Shown in pieces: positions 46,830 through 58,302 of a stretch of DNA of 64,000 bases. Positions within the stretch are counted from its first letter, which is position 1. Each line of letters begins with the position of its first letter. The position numbers and the translations under genes are program-made. The notes beneath the pieces were generated by a model. That model worked only from the letters and a program-made list of their open reading frames with translations, made no database searches and was not told where the DNA came from. The DNA is from Argentina anserina. Its lineage: Eukaryota > Streptophyta > Magnoliopsida > Rosales > Rosaceae. The stretch is from NCBI RefSeq assembly GCF_933775445.1, contig NC_065877.1:12090001-12154000 (forward strand), given 5' to 3'.

Positions 46830-49800
46830 AAAGAGCTAGGGAACCCGGTTCTTATTTTTTTTACTGGCTGGCTAGATAGATTATAGGTTGAGATAATAAC
46901 TTTTCAACTTTGTGTTTCATCAAAAAAAAAAACTTTTCAACTTTGTGATAATCCGTCACAAAGCAAAAGGAATTTTTCGCTTTTTGATTTTGGGGTCTTG
47001 GGTCTTCCTGCTGATGTTAAGCTATATATTAACATGACGTTCAAGGTTATGAGAATCAATATATACTTTATCGTCGTGAACTTGTCGACGTAAGTGTTAC
47101 AAAGAGAGATTTAGCCGTTGTGAAGCCTCAAATCGCAGGTCAATTTCTAATATATTTCGAAACTTAAATTGTGATTATATACGCAATTATTTGGTTGTGC
47201 TTAACAATGAAAGACAGAATAGTAATCCAATTAACATATATCTTTAGCACAATTCGATCTCTTGGAAGAATACCTGTCTTGAAAGAAGGCTGCTAGCCGC
47301 CCCTTGGTCCCCAACTCTACTAATGTATGTCATCTTACATTTCGGAGCAATTGATAATATAGGAAAACCTCGTTAAATTAATATTTGATTAATTAATAAT
47401 TTTTTTTAAAATAATATTATTACTGGTCTCGACTCGAGGATAACGTGTTAAATTAATAATTTACTAAATTTATAATAATATAAATTTGAGAATTATATAG
47501 ACCCGATCGAATATATAAATTAATAATGACATAATTTATATAGTAAATTTTACATTTTATGGATTTCATTATTTGTTTATTATTAATTTAATCATCAACA
47601 AAATTTATAATATTTTAAACAATGTAATACATTGGAAAAAACATTATATTTAATAAGATATTCTCGATAGATTAAACAATATAGTGCATAAACAAAGTAA
47701 ATTTTTGTTTTCTTTGAAAAAGTGAAATAAATTATTTTACTATACTTTGATAAATTAATAAGTTATCAATAAATCGATAAATTAATAATTTATTAATTTA
47801 GCGATACATTAATATCTCACTAAATTAATAAATTTATTAATTATATTAATTTATCGATATATTAATATCTCACTAAATTCATAAATTTCGTTGGTCCCGA
47901 GATTATTAGTTTATAGAGGTTTATCTATATGTTGCTCAAATTACTATCATCATGTAGCTAGCATTCACATCATATTATATTATCTGATTTCAACGGGTAT
48001 CACACATTTACGCTATTACCTAATCTTCTATATACCATATATGATTAACTTACCTATATTTTTAGGGATTCTTTTTATCAAATCAACAAATTAATAAACT
48101 TCTACGACAGATCACTATGAGGTTTTAGCTTTGGTATAATGATAATGAAGGAATTACTGTAGAATAACTATCGGAATGTACAAATGTCACAGATTTACAG
48201 TCGCGTACTATATCTCGTCCATAACATCAAAGCTAATTAACTTAGACTATATTCCGCACAACTCAAAGCAACTGAAACTCAAGAGGAGGTACGAATTTTT
48301 GACTCGTGAGTATTGCCACGGCTGTCCTGAAGTTGATTTAACACGATTCGAGCTGGAATTGCAAATAATGTCATAGCAAGACAATTAGGACATGTTTGGA
48401 AGTTTGTTAATTAGACCACCGGCAAATGCATTTCGTTTGCAGTTGGAAATGGGGGCCTTTGAGCACTTTTGGTTGTTGTGCTGAATGCGTAGGTCAGAGT
48501 TGTAACCCTTATCAATCATGCAGTTTTGCATGTGATGAACCATCAAACACAACCGTGAAATTATATGTATGTATTATATGTATACTCGACAAAAATGGAG
48601 CATGATATGATCGAGCTCTATCATTATATGTATGTATCAAACCGATCCTTGCCTTTTGTAAATAGCAAGGCAAAGAATGAATGGAAATGCCTATTGTGTT
48701 TGTTAGGGTGAAGTTTATTATCAAACATGGATATACAGAAAACCTGGTAACATGAAATTAAAGGACCACATCTACCTAGACAAATTGTTTGATATATATA
48801 TACCAACTTAGCTTTCTCATCCATATTGCCAACTGCCAAAGTTGTCTAAGCTTGACCATTACTATAATTACCACTTACAAAAAACCCATTCTTCAAATGA
48901 TCTTGGTGGGTAGTCCTTTTCTCCACTTCCCCATTATGAGAAGCACCAAAGTTACGTACTATTTAGAAAAAGGACATTAATCTTATCATGACTTTAGTAC
49001 ATGGATAATGAACAAACATCACTGTACGTTGGTTTAGTTGGCATGAGCGTACTTAGATGAGTTCTGATTAATTAAAAGAAAAAAGAGTTTTGATTCAAGT
49101 TCAATCCATGCTGACAAGTTCATGTTCCATGCCTTCGTGCAGAGGTGTAGGATAGTCTTCCACATTCCAAACATTTTGTAATAGAAGTTATCTGGAATAC
49201 TTGCAAGCATAGTAATTAATCATATTTTTATGTATTTTTTTACCGTTGAATTCAGTAAAAATATCTAGAATATGTTTGGAGTAATGCAACCATATATGTT
49301 AGACGTCGTAATGCGCTATGTATAGTAATGTGGGAGAGGTCCTACTTCTACCATCCCCTATAAAATTACAAAAAGGGATTGGTTCTTGCTAAGAAAACAC
49401 AGATTGAGATATTTCGATTTGTCGAGAAGGATAAGTGATGGTGAAGATGGGAAGACATGTGATTTGAATAGGAACAAAAGAAACGAGTCATAGCACTTGC
49501 AGCACATGGATTTTTGAATTGGAAACTTAAGGCTTGGCTTTTGAGGTTGGAAATTTCTTCTATCTACTCACCGCCATTATTGTTAGTTGGAAGAGAAAGT
49601 TTGTATCTAGGGATGGACTAGCTGCATGCTTATAGTGGTGGTAATTGGTAATGTGATCGTTTTTTTTATAAACATGGAGCGGGGTTTGATCTGAGATTTA
49701 TGTTCTCTAGTGCTCCTTTTGGCATTCGTCAACAACTACTTGATTAAGAACCCTGAACAATTGGATCAACTTTGGAAATTGAACATAGTTAAAGGATTAG

Positions 49801-50121
49801 GTATTGGCTCATGTTTCAGGGCCAAACTCCAATGATTATGCATCATGCGCAGTTGACTGTGTAACTTAAGAACGTTGGGGTTGATAATTTAAGCGAATGG
49901 AAGTGTTTAGATATGGATTAGCTAGGGATCCATGGATATACCCCAGTTTGTTTTGAGCAAGGACTAAAATATGAAAATATCGTAATTGGGCGATATTTTC
50001 GTTTTTATCATATGGGGATATATTATTATTTTGCTAGTTTAATTTTCGAACGAAATAATGAAAATTTCCAGAAAATATCGCGATATTTGAGAAGAGTTTT
50101 ACCGTTGACCTATAGAGGGGA
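46830..50121. other. AT-rich intergenic DNA with a MITE candidate
   Basis: The first 100 bases are the protease 3' UTR, with no clear AATAAA. About 47360-47930 is extremely AT-rich and bounded by inverted 'gGAAAACCTC' and 'GAGGTTTATC' ends (separate entry). From 47930 to 50121 I see no coding frame with a domain. Confidence 0.4.
47360..47932. mobile_element. AT-rich MITE candidate with 'AACCTC' ends
   Basis: Left end ATATAGGAAAACCTC; right end reverse-complemented ATATAGATAAACCTC. Both run into 'attaata' words. The body is over 80% A+T by eye with 'ctcgactcgagg' and 'gtcccgagatt' islands. I could not find a matching target-site duplication, so limits are approximate and the superfamily is open. 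Confidence 0.45.
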
Positions 50122-50124
50122 TGC

Positions 50125-52365
50125 CACTACAATACAAAACATGATTTCCGACCATGGAAATAGTCGAAAAAAACCCTCATTTGGTCGTTAATACTCTTTC
50201 CGACCAAATAAATCTGGTCGGGCTCGGTCGGTACTACCCCGGTCACAAATGCTCTTTTTCGACCATTTTGGTCGGAAATAATAGTCATTTACGACCAAAG
50301 TTATCGTCAGAAACTCCGTCGGAAATATCACTTTTTCCAACCAAAAAACCCTCGTCGGAAAATGGTCGGGAATAATATCATTTTCGACGAAGTATTTCCA
50401 ACCATAATGTTGTCAGAATATTTATTTATGACCATTTAGTTCCGATCTTGTGTTATGTCGGAAGTTCTTTTTTTTCACTTATTATTTCCAACCACAGTTT
50501 ATCAATTATAATTAATTATAATTATTATATTCAAATAAATATATATCAAACAAAGTAAAGAAGAAAATAAATGCACAAAGAAGATTTAGATTATCCATAA
50601 CATCCGTACTAGTACAAATAATACAAGATCATCCTTAACATCTATAACAGTAGAAATAGTAAACACAAATGAGTAAAATAAGACCAAAGAGTTTAGTCAC
50701 TTAGAGGCTACATTGCCTCATATAGATATCTTTTGATAAAAATGAAATTAAAAGTGGATCCTGGAAGAAAAAGTTGATGCATGTCTTTCATCCGCTAGAT
50801 TTGAGCAGCTAATTGTGCATGAGATCGAGTGAAGTCTTGGATCGAGCTAACATCAAAATTGTTTGCCAATACCTCCACAAATTCCTTTGGGACCAAGCAC
50901 TTCTGCTCCATATATAGCTTCTCTTGAATTATGGGAGACGCGACAACATGTAGTTCTGCGGCTGCGGTTGCCTTCACTTCCGACACGTTTGTTAGCAACA
51001 AGTATTAGTATGTTTGGCTCAGGTATAGGTTTACAACTTAGATAGGTGTTTTTATTCTTCAAACAATTACTTCCGAGATGAAAAGCAATAATATTTATAT
51101 CCAAGCTATATGTTCAATTTGAGGGGCCTAATTCATGGACAATAATAGTAATATTGAGAAGAGAAGCGAAAAACTGAATTAGCACCATTAAACTTCCCTA
51201 TAAGAGGTGAAAGCGAAGTAGTTAACAATTAATTACCACTCGTGGAAATATTACAAGAAAATTGAATATTTTAAAACTGCAACGTACATTGGAAAAGTAA
51301 ATGATCGGTAAAGTACCCGAAAAAACCATGAACTCGAGAATGCCTATCTGAGTTTGCAAAAACTTGACGTAGTTGTAAGCAGCAGTGAGCATCTCAACTG
51401 TGTTCTTCGTGATCTTCCTCCTCCTTTCTCTTGCCATGATACTCTGTAGCGATACATTTCTTTCTTCCACTTTCTTCACCGCATTTTCAACACTAGCTTT
51501 TCTGGTATTGCCATTAACATGACCATTGGAGAAACTAGGTTTAAGAAGTAAGTAGATTCTTGAAGAGTACGTAATAAAGAGAGCTAGAGATCAATGTTAG
51601 AGATAGAGTTAGAGAAAGAAGTACCCGATGTTATAATAACTGTCGAAGGAGAAGTACATAGTTAAAGAAAGGACATGAGCCTGACTTAAATAAGATTTAT
51701 TTCATTAACTTGCAACTGCAATAGTATAGCTTGACTTGCGGGAAGGAGTTAGAGAGAGAAAGAGAGAGGGGTTTGTGGGTTGAGAAAAATGGGGCAGTGT
51801 TTCAGACTTTTAGGTTGACGGTTAATTAAAAGAAACCTAGGGCTTAATTGGTCTCGGTAGGTGGCTACTTTAGTAAACCACTAGTAATATGTAAAAAGAG
51901 TTGTGTCAAAAATAACTTTACAACATGATTTGGACGTACTTTGTTGGGAGTTCACCCAAGATTGAACTATAATTAGACTTAGTGTGACTATCTGACCATC
52001 TTTCGATAAATTAACACTTATTCACATAAGAAAAGTTAACGCAGTTTTTCAACGACTATACGACTTAACAGTATGTAGCTAATTAGAAATGTTTCTATTT
52101 TTTTTTCTGACGACTTTCCGACCAAACAAAATATCATCGAAAATGAATTTTTTTTCCGACAACTTTCCGACTAAACAAAAATCTGGTCGTATTTATTTAT
52201 TTCCGACCACATTTCCGACGAATTGCTAGCTCGTCGGAAATAAAATCTGACCGAAAATTGTATTTTCGACGAAAAAGTGCATATGGTCAAAAATACCATC
52301 ATTACCGACCAAAAAAAGCTTTAGTCGGAAATCCATAATCGGAAAAGGGTGTTATTGTTGTAGTG
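50125..52365. mobile_element. Non-autonomous CACTA (En/Spm) transposon carrying bHLH gene fragments
   Basis: Left end CACTACAATACAAAACATG; right end, reverse-complemented, CACTACAACAATAACACCC. A perfect 3-bp duplication TGC flanks it (50122-50124 and 52366-52368). Both subterminal zones (about 50140-50490 and 52105-52345) are packed with copies of TTTCCGACCA and TGGTCGGAAA in both orientations, the binding-site-type repeats expected of CACTA elements. No TNPD or TNPA transposase frame is present. The middle holds two pieces of a bHLH transcription-factor gene on the minus strand. It is the clearest gene-capture element in the window. Confidence 0.92.
50795..51540 (-). pseudogene. Captured bHLH transcription-factor gene fragment (bHLH52/53-like)
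   Basis: Exon-1 piece (51540 down to 51327): 'FSNGHVNGNTRKASVEN', then a basic region 'SIMARERRRKITKNT', then helix 2 'MLTAAYNYVKFLQTQIGIL'. It ends at a GT donor. Exon-2 piece (51001 down to 50795): 'PIIQEKLYMEQKCLVPKEF', 'VLANNF' and a stop. This is how I remember the two-exon bHLH52/53 group (basic region, loop with PGG, 'NYVKFLQ', and 'IQEKLYMEEKCLVPKEF'). The end of helix 1 and the loop are missing, an internal loss of about 15 residues. Both basic-region ERxRR residues survive, but the dimerisation fold is probably lost. It may still be transcribed from the element. Intact donor genes would lie elsewhere in the genome. Confidence 0.8.
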
Positions 52366-52368
52366 TGC

Positions 52369-53108
52369 CACGTGGCGCGCGTCTGCCATCTTTGCTGAAA
52401 TTTCCACCAAAATAATAGTTGTAGGTGTGGGGAATCAAACCCTACTCTGCTCCTTGATGGCCTAATTCCTTAGCCAACCCAGCTAAGCATATAAACACAT
52501 TGGAACTTTATAATATATATATATATAGGGTTTTTATGAAACTACAAGTTTAGTACTAAATTCCTTTATTATATTTTTAACTTTTAATCATTCACCTACA
52601 ATTAAATTTTTAACTAATTTTCAAAGTATAATGTTCATGCATTTTGAATGCAGTGTTGCACAAAATACTACTCTTTTTCTTTAATCTTTCTTTAGTTCTT
52701 CGGTCCTTTCATATACTTCTTATATTGTAATGAATGTTTCATCTTAAATTACTACAACTCACTATACGTCAATACTTATATAAGATTTTCTTATAGAATA
52801 TAGTATTTCAAAATTTCCATGTTTTAATCAATTTTTCATCAATTTTCTTAATTATTTGCTAAGATCGATATTTCTCCGAAATTTTCATTTTATAGACCCT
52901 CGATATTTCCACAATCACCGAATTTTTAGTCCATGGTTTTGAGTTAGACTCATTTTTAGCTCATTCCGTCATTTGTACTTGGCCTGTGAAGAAATAGGTC
53001 GAGTTTTGGATATAATTAGTATGATTCGAATATGAGAAATTGGGATTGGAGAGTGGAGACTATTATCCACCTTCTAGCACTCGCAAGCTAAATTTGTAAG
53101 AAGGGTGA
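52369..53108. other. AT-rich intergenic DNA
   Basis: No coding frame with a domain. A short TA run lies near 52514-52528. Nothing else is recognised. Confidence 0.4.
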
Positions 53109-53116
53109 TAACTATA

Positions 53117-53662
53117 GGGTGCTGCTAAATGTACCCTACAAATTTGTTAGCATACCCAACAAACTTTGTACACTCATATAATTACTCACTACACTCAACA
53201 TTGTCCCATAATACCCTTTTTCTTTCAAAACATTCCTACTCCCTCAGTCCCTCCACTCCCTCCCGTCCTCAAATACTCATCGGTCAACGACGGCGCCGGT
53301 GTCCTCCGTGGTGGCTTGGGAGAGTGAAACAATGGGAAATTATAAAGGTTTAATTAATTACAGGTCAAGTTTTCAACCGCCTCAATGAGACGTCAATGCA
53401 TAGCAGAGGGATTAAGAAGCCAATATATTATCGGCAAGAAGATCCCGTAGCCAGGCAATAAATGGAAATCGACGAAGAGAAAACTAGCTTTTTTCAGAAG
53501 GATGGCAATGAAAAAAACCCAGATTATATGACACTCAATTTTATCAATATGAATTGGTCCATTAATGTATTCTACAACACGAGAACTTGCAACTTGTGGA
53601 AGGGAATTAAGCTCCTTTAAATGGTCCATTTCATTCATCTAGCAATCTCCACCGCCGTTACT

Positions 53663-53714
<52 letters not shown>

Positions 53715-53996
53715 ATGCATATATATCCACGGTGGTCAGTGGGGATCAAAGACAGAAGAACAACCTAGCAACAACTACAGGGAGCAAACAACATCCATGC
53801 ATATGATAAAATCTACATGAAATTAAAAAACATGAGGACGGTGGATCTGAATTGAAAGGGTGAGTGATGGATAAATTGAAGGAAGAAATAGAAGAATGGC
53901 ATTGTGGGAAAATGCTGGGTGTAGTAAGTAATTATATGGGTGTACAAAGTTTGCTGAGTATGCTAAGAAATTTGTCGGGTACATTTAGTAGCACTC
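53117..53996. mobile_element. DNA transposon with ~100-bp terminal inverted repeats (MULE- or hAT-like)
   Basis: Flanked by perfect 8-bp duplications TAACTATA (53109-53116 and 53997-54004). Left end GGGTGCTGCTAAATGTACCC; right end, reverse-complemented, GAGTGCTACTAAATGTACCC. The inverted similarity continues for about 100 bp through 'aacaaactttgtacac' or 'agcaaactttgtacac' and 'atataattact'. The interior holds a pure GA microsatellite at 53664-53712 and no transposase. The 8-bp duplication fits hAT, while the long inverted repeats starting with G fit Mutator-like elements; one more flanking base differs (a/c), so a 9-bp Mutator duplication with one change is possible. Confidence 0.82.
53664..53712. 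repeat. GA microsatellite, about 24 units
   Basis: Uninterrupted GA dinucleotide repeat inside the TIR element. Confidence 0.95.
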
Positions 53997-54141
53997 TAAC
54001 TATATGTGAAGACTTTTGTTTGTGACAATGTGACCCTCATCATATTGTGCCCTTATCTATTAATGTGAGAGAGACCAACAATCTAGGCATAGTATTTGGA
54101 TTTTGGACGTGTATAGGATATTGTGCAAATTGGGATGTATG

Positions 54142-54390
54142 TTTTTTTTTTTTTTTTGAAGAATAGAAAGGGATGTCACCTAAGGTGGATGACTCCCGAT
54201 CCTATTGTTATTATTCATACTACTGTGGGGCATTGAGAGGGGAAAAACTCCTGCACCCCGAGCTACACTAGCATCAATACAACGATCTTCATAAATAATG
54301 TCTTGCAAAAAAGTAGGAACCTCGGCAAGCAAGTGGACTTAACCTAGCAAAGTGAGTTAAGCGATGCCAAATCTTTTTTGTGAAATTCAA
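54142..54390 (-). mobile_element. 5'-truncated LINE 3' end
   Basis: On the minus strand the piece ends in a 16-A tail (plus-strand T-run 54142-54157). Upstream frames resemble the tail of a LINE RNase H/pol ('LTHFAR' like start, then 'EVPTFLQDIIYEDRCIDAS' across about 54330-54260). A short piece ending in poly(A) is the usual product of truncated target-primed insertion. The remainder of the element is missing. Confidence 0.5.
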
Positions 54391-54621
54391 AATTTGATAT
54401 GTGACTATCGAGACAAATTTAATCTTCAAAAGAAATACTAAATGTGAAAGAATATTCGGAGTTAAGGTGTGTAATACAATTTACCAAGGGGATATGTTTG
54501 GTTTAATCATGTCTTTATAGCTAGCATGATTGAGCAACCTGACTTGAGCAAATCCCAAATTTTTAGTGGCCATTAATCTCACTAAATAACCTATAACTAA
54601 CTAAGACCAAGTCCACATACA
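54391..54621. other. Intergenic DNA left of the young copia element
   Basis: Nothing recognised. Confidence 0.4.
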
Positions 54622-54626
54622 TGTTT

Positions 54627-55394
54627 TGAAAATACAAGATAGAACAATAACGAGTAATAGCAGCGGAATATGTAGAAGAATTTTACTTTTCTATTGAATA
54701 AACAATATTACAATGATTACACCTTAATCAATAATAATGTTATCCTCAAAAGTAAAAATACTTCTTACTTGATAGTCACAACCAAGTACGAAACAACCTC
54801 ACTAAGATCGTTGCTTCAAGTGTCGATACAACCTCACTAAGATCGTTGTAGTCACACGGATGATCAACCTCACTAAGAACGTTGATGTTGCCACTAAGGT
54901 CTTCAATGGAGTCACACAGATCTCCTAGCACTAAGCTCTCCTTTTTGTGAAATTTCTTCTATTTGGTTTCACCTCGTTTCTTCTCTATTCGTGTGTGCTT
55001 CAAGGCTGCCCAACCTACTGCCTATATACATCATATATATAGCAGCCACACGTATTCCCTAACCCTAGGAATTAAACCTAACTTCCCTTCCTAATACATC
55101 TCACATAGAAAAGGAAAAAATCCATATGAATATGGAATACACCTTTTATTTTGAATCATTTTCTATAACAATTCCCAAACACCATTTAACTAAATATATA
55201 TTCCCAAATATATATCAATCTACCCATAATCAAATCGGTGGAGACTTATTTGGTAGGAAAAACAAACCATAATCTTTTCCTAGTCCAATTAGGAAACAAC
55301 TTCAATTCTCCTTTTGCATATCAAATCTTCATGACTTGTCCTCCACACCTTTGGATCTTCATCAACTATATGGAGGCTAATATATGTACCTTCA
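54627..55394 (-). repeat. Complete 3' LTR of the young copia element
   Basis: 768 bp with TG..CA ends on the minus strand. Three tandem copies of 'caacctcactaagatcgttg' lie at about 54804-54890; the 5' LTR breaks off inside the third copy. Confidence 0.9.
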
Positions 55395-56584
55395 ATCTCC
55401 CCCTTTGGCCTTCCATGCAACTTTCACCATCTAAGTACCTACAAAACTACCATGAACAATGTAAGTACAATTTTTTTTTCGATAAACAAACTTTAAACAT
55501 AAACACTAATGTCGTAGGGACTTGATTCTCCCCCTAAGTTGATGAAGTCAAAGGAGTAGAAAGTAATCTGAACATCATCCTCTTCTATCTCATGACGAGT
55601 GCTCCTTGCTCCACTCATGATAAAGGACTGCACACTTAACACACTATAAGGCGAACAAAAGAGATAGCAATATAAGCTTCATGTTGTATTTCCTTGATTA
55701 AAAGATATACACGCAAGAGAGTCCAAAAAGGGGTAGGAAATGTAACGCATAAGGGAAGAAAACATGAAGATCTCAAGCTGTAAGGAACTGTGCAATGAAT
55801 GAATATATATATATATATATATATTACCGAGAGGAAATAAGGTGCACCATATGGTTATCTCGAAATAAACATGACATATGGGATGATATCCTTCTAACAA
55901 ATAGCACTGCATGCAAAACTCATATAAACTACTGCACGGCTACAAATAATCTAGAGAAAATATATAATGATAATCATAATCACCACAAACTCATGCATGC
56001 AGCCAATTAATACTCACGCAAAAAGTATGGCACACAATACATGATTTTGCAAATAGACATGTGTATGCAAAACAAGGATAAGCTAGAACCCAACACCTAT
56101 TACTACACTCGAATAGATCAAGAATTTTTGCACATGAAGAATTTGAAACTACACAATACCAATAAGCAGACAACTCTAAAGATAGAAACCACTTTAGGAC
56201 CTTACATACACTTAGCTCTCAACACTACTTGTAGGGGCAGGACAGAGACAACAATGACACAGTAACACAAACATGTCCAAACATATCATACAACCATAGT
56301 AAGAGTTAATACAATGACCTGAACATTCTTGTTGAGCAAGACAATACACTTTATCAACCACACAAACAAGCATCCTCGAGTAATATCCATGATCATTAGC
56401 CAATAGTAAGTGTGATGTGCATTTGAATATACTTCATAATGGGAATGAAATAGAGGAGTGATTAAATGCGCAAGCCAACTTAAACGACACTCCCCCTATC
56501 TCTCCATATAATCACCTTATAACAACATAATTCATATTTTTCTTATTTTGATAATATAAGCTCAGTACATTGCTGAGACATTTT

Positions 56585-56775
56585 TTTTACCACCGTGGAG
56601 ACCAAGCCAGCCCATTCCAACAAGTATCGAGTAGTTAGTCAATCCCTGGAGAGGAGAGCTAGCCTGGCCTAAGAGTATCATATCCTCCGGGGAGACCAAA
56701 CCAGTCCATTCCTCTAGGAGTCGAGTAATTAGTCAACTCCTTGAGATGTAGAACTAGCCTGGCCTAAGACTGCAT
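56585..56775. repeat. Two-copy ~98-bp tandem duplication inside the copia element
   Basis: Two consecutive diverged copies, from 'gtggagaccaagccag' to 'gctagcctggcctaaga' (about 56595-56672) and 'ggggagaccaaaccag' to 'actagcctggcctaaga' (about 56691-56770). They lie in the long 3' non-coding part of the element, between RNase H and the 3' LTR. Confidence 0.7.
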
Positions 56776-57085
56776 GCACAAATTCCTTACACATTTTTTT
56801 TTCATGCAGTCATAATCTATAACATGTATTCAACTACACCGGCTCCTGATTAGGTGACTCAACTCAGATATGTCCACCACTATGAAGTATGTGTACGTGA
56901 GAATCAAACATAAAGGCTAATGGTCATAAATAATATCCGAGAACACTGGATGAGAGATCCAAAGTAACAATGTCAAGAGCCCTAAAGAACTAACATGTAA
57001 AATGCAGTAACTCATCTATAGTAAGATAAGATCAAGGACAAGGAACAATTACCTTGACATAGGTACTCACAGAGGCTGTTATTTG

Positions 57086-57690
57086 TCAATATTGAGAGCA
57101 AATGCCAATGGCATTACGTAAGGTCAGAAAGTGTTCTATATCCAGTGGTTTGGTGAACAAATCTGCCCATTGATAATTGGTAGAAACAAATTCTAATGAT
57201 AGAATATTCTTATCAACAAGTTCGCGAATGAAATGATAACGTATATCAATGTGTTTAGTCCTAGTATGTTGAACATGATTTTTGGAAATATTAATAGCAC
57301 TTGTATTATCACAGAATACAACAAGCTTTCCTTGCGGAATACCATAATCCTTAAGCATATTTTTCAACCAAAGCATTTGTGTACAACAACTACATGGATC
57401 AACATATTCAACTTCTGTTATAGACAATGAGTGCAGATTTGTTACTAACTATGTCATGCAACTAAATTCTTACCAACGAATACACAACCACCACTAGTAC
57501 TTTTCCGATCTTGCAGATTACCTCTCCAATCAGCATCAGAATAACCTATAATTTCAACATTAGTTCCTTTAACTTTCTCTTTAATAAAACTTACTAGAGC
57601 TTTGTTAATTTCCACATTTTCAGTGTCGGAGCTTTCTGTGTTTTCTCCTTTGTGTGACGCAATTTCCATTGTCCTTCCTCTGGTCCGAAC
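57086..57690 (-). pseudogene. Copia pol stub and RNase H domain
   Basis: On the minus strand a stub ('VIGEGVRTRGR', typical of the linker before reverse transcriptase) runs straight into RNase H: 'VEIIGYSDADWRGN', 'DRKSTSGGCVFVG', a stop and shift near 57450, then 'MSITEVEYV'. It continues with 'VFCDNTSAINISKN', 'HTRTKHIDIRYHFIREL' and 'TNYQWADLFTKPLD', ending at 57086. The 'DNTSAINISKN...HIDIR' wording is that of the SIRE/Maximus-Tork side of copia. The whole reverse transcriptase is deleted between stub and RNase H. Confidence 0.85.
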
Positions 57691-57804
57691 GCCTTCTCCA
57701 ATGACATCTCTAGTTGAATGATCTTTTTGAACCTGTTTAAAAACTGTACAAAATTTTGTTGCAGGTTGTAAACTTTTATCAACTTCTCTTGATCCTCCCT
57801 GTGA

Positions 57805-58302
57805 CTACGCATTTGTATTATTAGTTCTTGGTAACCCATCATCAGATAATTCAGACAAATCCACATAATGATCAGCAGTTACATTTATAGAGTCAATTAC
57901 AGTTCTAGTTTCTTTATCATCAGATTCATAATCTATATCAATACAACATAGATTACAATAAGCTTCTGTGTGACTTTGGTCTTCTTTTTTCCTCCAGACT
58001 TTCTTACCTGGATATCTCTGAGTCTTTTTCACATCCTGCTTAGTTTCTTTATAAGATTTAGATAAACCAACAAAGTGAGAAATATCACGTAAAAACTGAC
58101 CATGTTGTTCCAACTTACTTCGAATATCTTTAATATCTTTCTCATATATGTCATTCGACTTGATCACTTTTGAATTGAAAGAAGTCTGAATATTCTCAGT
58201 TTTTTCATGTTCTCCAATATATGTGTCACTTGTCTTTGAACCTGTTTGTTCACGAACAAAGTTAGTAGAGAAATTAAAATTTCTATTTGAGCTAGACTTA
58301 CC
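57805..58302 (-). CDS. Unassigned open frame inside the young copia element
   Basis: An uninterrupted frame of about 165 codons starts at the deletion junction with the 5' LTR (open from 58359 inside the LTR) and ends in a stop at 57805. The product is hydrophilic and rich in Lys, Asp, Glu and Ser. It includes a probable helical stretch 'IKDIRSKLEQHGQFLRDI', a basic 'KKTQRYPGKKVWRKKED' piece, a Cys-containing 'AYCNLCCIDIDYESDD' and an acidic tail 'DLSELSDDGLPRT'. I recognise no gag zinc knuckle, protease or integrase signature. It could be a diverged gag or linker part of the element, or a captured sequence. Whether it is expressed is unknown. Confidence 0.45.
   Translation of the reverse strand, partial: GKSSSNRNFNFSTNFVREQTGSKTSDTYIGEHEKTENIQTSFNSKVIKSNDIYEKDIKDIRSKLEQHGQFLRDISHFVGLSKSYKETKQDVKKTQRYPGKKVWRKKEDQSHTEAYCNLCCIDIDYESDDKETRTVIDSINVTADHYVDLSELSDDGLPRTNNTNA

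Noticed and set aside
47360..47932. Stowaway or hAT assignment of the AT-rich MITE candidate
   Set aside because: Ends are inverted but no TA or 8-bp duplication could be matched, so I left the superfamily open.
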